This document shows, piece after piece, positions 8,737 to 16,900 of a DNA stretch of 58,119 nucleotides. Both the position numbers and the translations under genes were made by a program. This stretch comes from a virus. The stretch is taken from positions 1-58,119 of IMG/VR virus record IMGVR_UViG_3300009129_001143. One strand, given 5' to 3'. Within the stretch, counting starts at the first letter, position 1. Each line of letters begins with the position of its first letter. The notes beneath the pieces were generated by a model. That model made no database searches, was not told where the DNA came from, and saw only the letters and a program-made list of their open reading frames with translations.

Positions 8737-9507
8737 ATGTCATATAGTCAACAAGATTTAGTTCCTCAAGCTAGAGGGGATACTTGGACTTTAAAATTTA
8801 TTATTCAAGACTCGTCAGGCACAGCTATAGATATTAGTAATAATCAATATTGGCTTACTCTAAAATCTAATGTGTCTTTGTCAGATTCAGGAGCAGAATT
8901 ACAGGTAGGTCCCGTAGCTGCTGGGTCTCCGGACGCTGCCGACGGGATAATAACTTTAATTATACCTTCGTCTCTTACAACCACGCTTGCTCCAGCTACA
9001 TATCATTATGACCTACAAGAAGTAGATAATGCTTCTAAAGTTACTACACTATTAATTGGAAGGATAAGGGTTAAAGCAGATGTTACAAGAACAGCGGACT
9101 ATTCAGGAACGGCTTCAACAGTGGTATCTTCAGCAGGAAGAAATATATATTCAGGAACTACTACAAGTACTAGCGCCACTGAAATATTTATCGGAGGAAC
9201 CGGAGGAAGCAGAACAAACGTTACCGCAAACTCCGTATTAGCTTTCGATGCTCTTGTAGCTGGTAGAGATAATACTACTGGAGATACTTGTGCTTATCAA
9301 TTGAATGGGGCGTTGGAGAGAGACGCCTCAACCACTCAAATTATAGGTGGAATAGGAAAAACTATTTTAGGAGAAGATGCAGCAGGATTTGATGTTAATA
9401 TAACTGCTGATGATACTAATGATGCGTTAAAATTAGAAGTAACAGCAGCCTCAACTAATACTACTAAATGGACGGGTGAAATTCAGTATACGGAGGTGTC
9501 TTTCTAA
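8737..9507 (+). CDS. BppU-like N-terminal domain tail protein, longer paralogue
   Basis: The 256-residue protein begins MSYSQQDLVPQARGDTWTL. Residues 1-120 parallel the whole 122-residue protein at 1273-1641, including WLTLKS and LLIG-IRV--DVTRT. Residues 130-256 form an added beta-rich domain (SATEIFIGGTGGSR) of the kind that presents side-chain-rich strands in receptor-binding proteins. The two genes therefore look like a duplication in which one copy gained or lost a C-terminal domain. It is coupled to the next gene by TAATG. A baseplate-attachment role is inferred. Confidence 0.6.
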   Translation: MSYSQQDLVPQARGDTWTLKFIIQDSSGTAIDISNNQYWLTLKSNVSLSDSGAELQVGPVAAGSPDAADGIITLIIPSSLTTTLAPATYHYDLQEVDNASKVTTLLIGRIRVKADVTRTADYSGTASTVVSSAGRNIYSGTTTSTSATEIFIGGTGGSRTNVTANSVLAFDALVAGRDNTTGDTCAYQLNGALERDASTTQIIGGIGKTILGEDAAGFDVNITADDTNDALKLEVTAASTNTTKWTGEIQYTEVSF

Positions 9508-9848
9508 TGGCTATATTAGTAGACAATCAAAATAATAAAATTTTTCTAAATGGAGTTGAGATAGCTTCTTCTACGGGTTTAGTGGGAGGTTCTGTTAATA
9601 TAACTCCGTATAATACAATAACAGCAACTGATTTGCAGACCGCTTTAGAGCAGCTAGCAGATCAATTTTTTAGAACAACATCTACCCCGACAGGGTCAAA
9701 TATATCTGAAGGAGACCTTTGGTATAACCCTTCAAATAATCAACTAAAAGTCTATAGGGAAGTAAGCCCAGCTACGTTCGAATGGGTTTATATAATGGTA
9801 GGTGATGATTCCGACAGTTCTGATAACATAGACGCGGGAGCCTTTTAA
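9507..9848 (+). CDS. short tail-fibre-type protein (113 aa)
   Basis: The 113-residue protein starts MAILVDNQNNKIFLNGVEI. The segment SEGDLWYNPSNNQLKVYRE (around 70-90) is the motif G-LWYn--n--L-vy seen repeatedly at the N-terminal part of phage fibre proteins, here probably an attachment or strand-exchange unit. It overlaps the preceding stop (TAATG) and is 18 bases from the next gene, which has an AGGAG site. No enzymatic motif is seen. Confidence 0.5.
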   Translation: MAILVDNQNNKIFLNGVEIASSTGLVGGSVNITPYNTITATDLQTALEQLADQFFRTTSTPTGSNISEGDLWYNPSNNQLKVYREVSPATFEWVYIMVGDDSDSSDNIDAGAF

Positions 9849-9866
9849 GGCTTATAGGAGTTAAGA

Positions 9867-10859
9867 ATGGCTCAAACAATACAAATTCATAGAAGCTCAA
9901 CCACGGCAAGCCCTTCTACTCTAGCTAAAGGGGAGTTGGCTTACTCATCAGATTCTAATAAATTATTTATTGGAAATCCAAATGATTCTGCAGTAGAGGT
10001 AATAGGTGGCAAGCTTTATATAGACATGCTAGACCATACTGCCGGAACTCTAACAGCTAGTAGTGCTGTAATAGTAAATTCTAGTTCACATATTGATTCT
10101 ATGAATATTGGTACTTTGCGTATTGATACTTCAGGAGGGTCTGGGCAACAAGTTACTTCTATATCAACAGACGATACTTTCGCATCTGCCGATGATTTAC
10201 AACTAGCAACTGCATTAACAATTAAAACATATGTTGATACTCAACTTACTGCTGCTGATTTAGATTTTGTGGGTGATACAGGAACTGGTTCAACTGATTT
10301 AGATTCTCAAACTTTTACAATTTCTGGTACTGCAAATGAAATTGTAACAGCAGCAAGTGGACAAACAATTACTATTGGATTACCTGATGATATTAATATA
10401 GCAGGTAACGCCGTAATAGAAGGCGATCTAACCGTTAGTGGTACAACTACCACTGTTAATACAGAAGAAATTTTACTAGCCGATAATATTATTACACTTA
10501 ACAGTAATATGGCAGACAGTCCTCAAGTAGGTCCAACAGAAAATGCAGGTATAGAAATTGAAAGAGGAACTTCTAATAATGTTTTACTTAGGTGGAATGA
10601 GACTGCGGGAACTGGATTTTGGGAGTTTACTAATGACGGTTCCACTTACCATGATATGGCTACTGATGCAGATATAGTAGATGCTGTAGCTGGAGGCTCT
10701 AACACTAATATTACTGTTACAGATAGTGGAAATACTGTAGACTTTGCAGTATCAACTGCAACTGCCGCTACTTTAGGTGTAGCTAAATTTAATTCTACTG
10801 AATTCACTGTAACAGCAGGAGACGTAGCAATCACCGCACTTGACGGCGGAACTTACTAA
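9867..10859 (+). CDS. tail fibre protein (330 aa), sharing N-terminal domain with giant fibre
   Basis: The protein starts MAQTIQIHRSSTTASPSTL and contains GELAYSSDSNKLFIG, an N-terminal domain common to phage fibre and structural proteins. The giant fibre that follows starts with the same motif (MAQTIKLKRSST, GEVAINTYDGKMYI). Later segments include the VEGDLTVSGTTTTVNTEE motif (about 190-210) and a Thr/Asp-rich beta body. The related motif QVDGTTTTINSTDYTVDAK occurs in the giant fibre, so the two adjacent genes share at least two modules. It probably forms part of the same fibre. Confidence 0.6.
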   Translation: MAQTIQIHRSSTTASPSTLAKGELAYSSDSNKLFIGNPNDSAVEVIGGKLYIDMLDHTAGTLTASSAVIVNSSSHIDSMNIGTLRIDTSGGSGQQVTSISTDDTFASADDLQLATALTIKTYVDTQLTAADLDFVGDTGTGSTDLDSQTFTISGTANEIVTAASGQTITIGLPDDINIAGNAVIEGDLTVSGTTTTVNTEEILLADNIITLNSNMADSPQVGPTENAGIEIERGTSNNVLLRWNETAGTGFWEFTNDGSTYHDMATDADIVDAVAGGSNTNITVTDSGNTVDFAVSTATAATLGVAKFNSTEFTVTAGDVAITALDGGTY

Positions 10860-10867
10860 AATTTAAA

Positions 10868-10898
10868 CTCCTCGCGTATATACGCAAGCCTTAGGAGG
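10868..10898 (+). promoter_or_regulatory. nested hairpin that can sequester the giant-fibre ribosome site
   Basis: CTCCT (10868-10872) is complementary to the AGGAG (10893-10897) of the ribosome site. Inside lies a perfect palindrome GCGTATATACGC (10874-10885) able to form an inner stem. The ATG follows at 10903. This could limit translation of the 8.5-kb gene; it is a prediction from base pairing only. Confidence 0.5.
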
Positions 10899-10902
10899 CC
10901 AA

Positions 10903-13900
10903 ATGGCACAAACTATCAAATTAAAGCGCTCGTCTACCCCGAGCGCTATCCCCACTACATCTAATCTCGAACTCGGTGAGGTAGCCATCAATACCTATGA
11001 TGGTAAGATGTATATCAAAAAAGACGATGGAACTTCCCCCGATACTATTATAGAAGTAACCGGAGCCAATTATGGTTCTGGGGATACTGTGTGGGCGGAT
11101 AATGAGAAAGCCCTTTTTGGTGATGGTGGTGATTTAGAGATTTATCATTCCGGTACTCATAGTTTTATTGAAGATAAGGGTACTGGTAATCTATATATAG
11201 ACGGTTCCTCGTCTGTGGTAATAAGGGGAGATACTGGTAATACACTATCCGCTGTTTTTAATGATGCAGGAGGAGTAAATCTTAGACATAACGGTGACAC
11301 AAAATTAGACACAACCGCCACCGGTATTGATGTAACAGGAACGGTCACGTTTGACGGTGGTACTACTTCTGCTGACTTAAACTTTGGCGACAATGATAAA
11401 GCTAACTTTGGTGATGGGGATGATTTACAGATTTATCATGATAGTGCAGCTAGTTATATTGATGATGTGGGAGCAGGAAGTCTAAATATAAGAGCAACAA
11501 ATTTAGTGTTGCGGGATTCTTCAGGCACCGAAGCTGCGGCTTTCATATCTGGAGGTGAGTCTAGATTTAATTATAGTGGTTCTACTAAACTAGCAACAAC
11601 CTCCGCAGGCATCGATGTTACAGGAAGCGTTACGGCTGATGGGCTTACTGTTAATTCTGGCACTCTGAATACAGTCGCAACTTTTCAATCAACAGACGAT
11701 ACTGCAACGCTAGTTTTAACGGATGATGACACAACTAATAAAATACACTCAAGTGGTACGGGTTTAAGATTTGAAATAAATGGGTCAGAAATAGGCAGAT
11801 TTGATTCAGCAGGGCTTGACGTTACTGGTGCTGCAACAATCAATTCAGGAACCACCAACGGGGCTCTAAATCTTGTCACAACTGATGACATGACCGCAAT
11901 TAACCTTACGGACGATGACTCCACAAATCAGATAAGGTCTTCTGCTGCTGGCTTATCACTTAGGTTTGACAGTACGGACAGGCTTACGGCAAACGGCTCT
12001 GGCATCGACGTTACAGGTGTTATCACCACAGACGGTATGACTACCTCTGCCGACATTAACTTTGGTGACAATGACAAGGCTATCTTCGGTGCAGGAAGTG
12101 ACCTACAGATTTACCACGATGGGTCTGATAGCTATATTGATGAAGTAGGCACTGGCGATTTATATATTCGTGGTGGTGATGACATTCGCATACAAGTCAG
12201 TGATGGTATAGGCGGTTGGAATAACGCATTGCGTGCAAGAGAAACTGGGGCTACAGATTTATTTTATGCCGCCAGTACCAAACTATCCACCACCTCCACA
12301 GGCATCGACGTAACGGGAGAGGTGGAAGCAGACACGGCGCACTTTGGTACAGGCACCGGGGCGGGACCGAGTGTTGCTGATGAGGTCGTTGTTTCAGGTA
12401 CTGGCTCGACTGGATTGACGCTACATTCGCCAGATTTAAGCAACGCAACGTTAGCTTTTGGGTCGGCAACTGATAATGATTATGCGTTTGTTCAAGGTTA
12501 TTACAACAGCGGTAGTCCATTTTTACGCTTTTCAATTCAAAATAGTGAAAAAGCTAAAGTAACCTCCACAGGTCTTGACGTCACAGGTACTGTGACGGCT
12601 GATGGTTTGACGGCTGATGGTTTGACTGTTGATGGTGATGCCACATTAAGCTCTGTTACTCCACGATTAAACTTAATGGAGTCAGACTCTACAGACTTAA
12701 ACTCTGCCCTTTTAGTTAGTGGCGGACATTTCAGCATTAGAACGCAAACAGACGCAAATTCTTTAACTGGAGTGCGGTTAAATGTTGATAATGCAACAGG
12801 CGATATCAGCTTTAGAGAGGACACGGGCACAACTGCTAAGTTCTTCTGGGATGCGTCTGCGGAGTCTTTGGGTATTGGTACTAGCAATCCGGACAACTTG
12901 CTTCATGTTAAAGGTGTTTCATCGGGTGAGTTAGAGTTAGCTAGATTTAGACTTGAAGGGGCTACCAACAACCCAATGTTAAAGATTGAAGCTGACGAAG
13001 CAAATCAAACTGCGGGTATTGATGTTTCTGGAAGTACGGCAACAGACCTTACATTTAGTCAGGGCGGCATAGAACGTATGCGCATCGACTCAAGCGGCCA
13101 CGTCGGTGTGGGACTAACAGATCCTAATTTTTCTTTTTGCGTAGGCGGAGCAACTGGGTCTCAGTATGTGCAGGTACGTAGCGATGCTGGTAACGCAACT
13201 CTCGGTCTTTTGTTTGCGGACGGATTTTCCAATAACCCCGGCGGTATTTTCTACGACCAAGCTGCCGGCGTCATGACTTATAGAGTCAACGGCACAGAAC
13301 GTATGCGCATCGACTCCAACGGAGATGTGGGTATAGGGGCCTCCGCACAATCCGGAAGACGCCTTCATGTTAGCACAGCTAATGATTATGTAGCAAAATT
13401 TGAATCTACTGACGGCGGTTCTTATATTGTTTTAGAAGATAATGGCAGCACAAATAACGGAAATAGAATTGGGGTTGCTTCCGATGAAATGCGTATTTAT
13501 ACGGCAAACTCTTTAATAATGTCTATAGATACTGGAGGTGTTGATATAACAGGTATAACTGAAATATCTTCTGTAGACAATGCCATACCCTTAAGCCTTA
13601 CTCGTGGAAGTGCATCTGTAGATCAAGTGGGTATGTCCTTTGATGGCGGTGGTAATTTAAGATATTTTGGTAAAGGAACAGACGATGCACCATACTGGTC
13701 TTCTTCCGCTGATTTAACTGGGGCAGGAGCTCAAGTTGTTCTTGAGGGTAGCACTTATACTGGAGATATAGGTTTTGGAAATATCACAACTACTGGATAT
13801 ATAAGAGGTCCCGCTACCTTTACTATAGACCCTGCAGCCCATGGAGATGATACGGGAACAGTAGTAATAGCCGGAGGTTTACAAGTAGATGGAACAACTA

Positions 13901-16900
13901 CTACTATAAACTCAACAGACTATACTGTAGATGCTAAAACTATCACTCTCGCCGAAGGTTCTTTAAATGCTGCAGCCGCAAATGGTGCTGGTATAATTGT
14001 TGATGACGGATCCGCAGGAACAGAACCTACTTTCCTTTATAATGGAACCAGTAATGAGTGGGAAATTAATAGGCCCATTAATCAAACTAATAGTAGCACT
14101 TCCGAATTATATGCTCTTAGGCTAAGAAGAAGTGGCGGAGGCTCCACACAACCTGATATTTATGATGATGGGGGAACCCATGTTATAATAGGTCCTGACG
14201 TATCTACACCTACACTTAAGGTGGCGAGTGGGAAAATAGCCGTGGAAGGTGATTTATCCTTATCTGCTGCCGCACCTAAAATAACATTTATAGAAGAAGG
14301 AATATCTCCAATAGTTTTGGGAACTTATTGGAGACAGCCTTTAGACAACGCGGCTTTACGGTGGGATGTAGATACAACCTCTGCTGTAGGTGATGGGAGT
14401 TTTGGTTCTTATAATTCTGTATTTAGATTAAAGCCTGATGGTTCTGTTAATTTTTATGATGATAGTGGTACTGCAAAGACGTATTGGGATTCAGTTAATG
14501 AACGTTTTGGTATAAACAATAATGCTCCTGAATTTGCATTTCATGTAAGAGACGACACTAATATCGTAGCGAAATTGGAAAGCACTAATGTAGGAGGAAA
14601 TGTTCGACTTACTTTTGAAAATGCCAGTAATACTGCTGGAAATTCTCTAGGGTTACAAGATGATGGCTCTTTTACATATTATGATGCGGCTAATACTGCA
14701 ACACCTTTTAGAATAGAATCTGGTGCTGCGTCCAATTCTTTAATCATAAACTCCTCAGGCATCGACGTAACTGGGACGATCTCTCTAGGGAACGACCAAG
14801 AGATCAACATGCGCAACCAAGCGGATAGCGCCAACTATAGAGCCATGAAGGTAAACACCAGCAACGAAATGGAGCTGATGGACGGCAAGGTTACTATCGC
14901 AGCCAATGGAACCACAGTGGTATCAGGTTCTGTAACAGTTGCGAAAGGCTCCGACAGCGTAAGTATTCTAGCACTCAGTGGCAACAACTCAGGGCGGCAG
15001 CTTGATTTTCAGTCTTTTACTAATAGCGGTTCGGCTGGCGCAGGTTTTGACCTCAACGCGACCAGTGGACAAGGAGCGATAACACTCTCAACAACAGGTA
15101 CTGAGCGAGTAAAAGTTGACTCCACAGGCATAGATGTCACAGGTGTTATCACCACAGACGGTATGACTACCTCTGCTGACATTAACTTTGGTGACGATGA
15201 CAAGGCTGTGTTTGGAGCTGGCAGTGACCTACAGATTTATCATTCTTCAACTGCTGGGGCCAGCTATATTGATGATGCTGGTACGGGTAGGCTATATATC
15301 CGTGGCAGCCGTATAACCTTACGGAAGCACACTGGCGAAACCATGATTGATGCTGTTGCTGATGGTGCTGTAACACTTTATCACGACAACAACGCCGCCA
15401 AACTAGCCACCACCTCCGCAGGCATTGACGTAACTGGAAACGTTACGGCTGATTCTTCAACAGTGACAGGAACTCTGGGCAACTGGTCAATAGATAGCCA
15501 AGGTGTTATTCAAGATTTTACTCGGGCATCAGCTAACTACATAAAGGCATCTTCTGCTGGTGGTTACTTTATCTTTCAAACGGGTGGTGCAAATGAGCGT
15601 TTAAGAGTAAATGACTCTGGCATCGACGTTACAGGAACCGTTACAGCCGATGGGCTTACTGTTAATGGTGTTGACGCTATTGGCATCGACGATTACATCA
15701 TCCACAACGGGGACTCTAATACAAAGTTCGGTTTTTCTAGTGACGACACCTTCAAGGTGAGGACTGGTGGAACGGACAGACTTCTCGTTGATAGCGGCGG
15801 CAACACCCTCTTTTACAACTCCAGCGGCACAGAAAAGATGCGGTGGGATGCTACTAATGAAGTTCTGACCCTAGGTCACGCAACTGGAAGCGCTACATAC
15901 TCAGTTGACGCTACGAAGGGTATTAGGTTGAAGGGGTCATCTCCCAGTCTTGAACTGGTTGACTCGGATGCTTCAGATAACCGATGGTCTCTTATGACAG
16001 AGAACAGTGGTCAGATTGCAATACGAGACATCACGGGTGGAACATACCCCCTGAGGGTTGAGAATACTGCCCCGTCCAATACTCTGTATCTTGCTTCTGA
16101 AGGAAATGTCGGTATAGGAGACAATAACCCAGACACTAAATTGCATGTAAAACATAATACGGATGGTGATGGTACTATTCAAATAGAGAATTCAAATACT
16201 GGTGCAAGTTCTGCCGCTGTTTTATATCTTAATGGTCAAGGGAATAATTTTTACTTACGAAACTACGGAGACGGAACTTCTACACCAAATTTAACTGAAT
16301 TTGTCTCTACGGCGTCTGGTTCAGACTTTGCATTTTCTACTAATAATACAGAAGCTATGCGTATTACTTCTACGGGGCAAGTCGGTATCGGAACTAATGC
16401 CCCAACTACCCCGCTGTTTATTACTACTACAGGGGACGCAGGACCACCCGAAGATGTTTTAACTTTAGACAGTACCAGAAATGATGTAGGCGATCCCTAT
16501 ACTGGAGTAAGTTTAAAGTTTCAAAATTCTGACACTAATTCTGTAAATCAAGCAAGAATTAAAGTTGTTTCTTCAAACGATGCAACAGATAATATACTGG
16601 GACTAAATAGTGAGTCCGCTGCTTCTTTCATATTCGAAACAAGCCAATTAGAAACAAAAACTGTTTCAAATATTAATGGAACTTCGACAGAAATTACGGT
16701 AACTCACACCTCTCATACATTTGTAGCAGGACAAAAGGTGTATATAACCAACACTACAGGATATGATGGTATATACACAATTGATAGTATTACTAGTGAC
16801 ACCGTTTTTGTCATAGATGATACTACTCATAATATAGCTTCTAGTTCAGGGAACGTCAGCTACGCAGAGCCTAGAGATAGTATGACAATTAGAGCGGACG

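Noticed and set aside
12251-12896. 94- and 119-residue minus-strand ORFs in the giant fibre
   Set aside because: Opposite strand to a long confident gene; no ribosome site and no recognisable protein.
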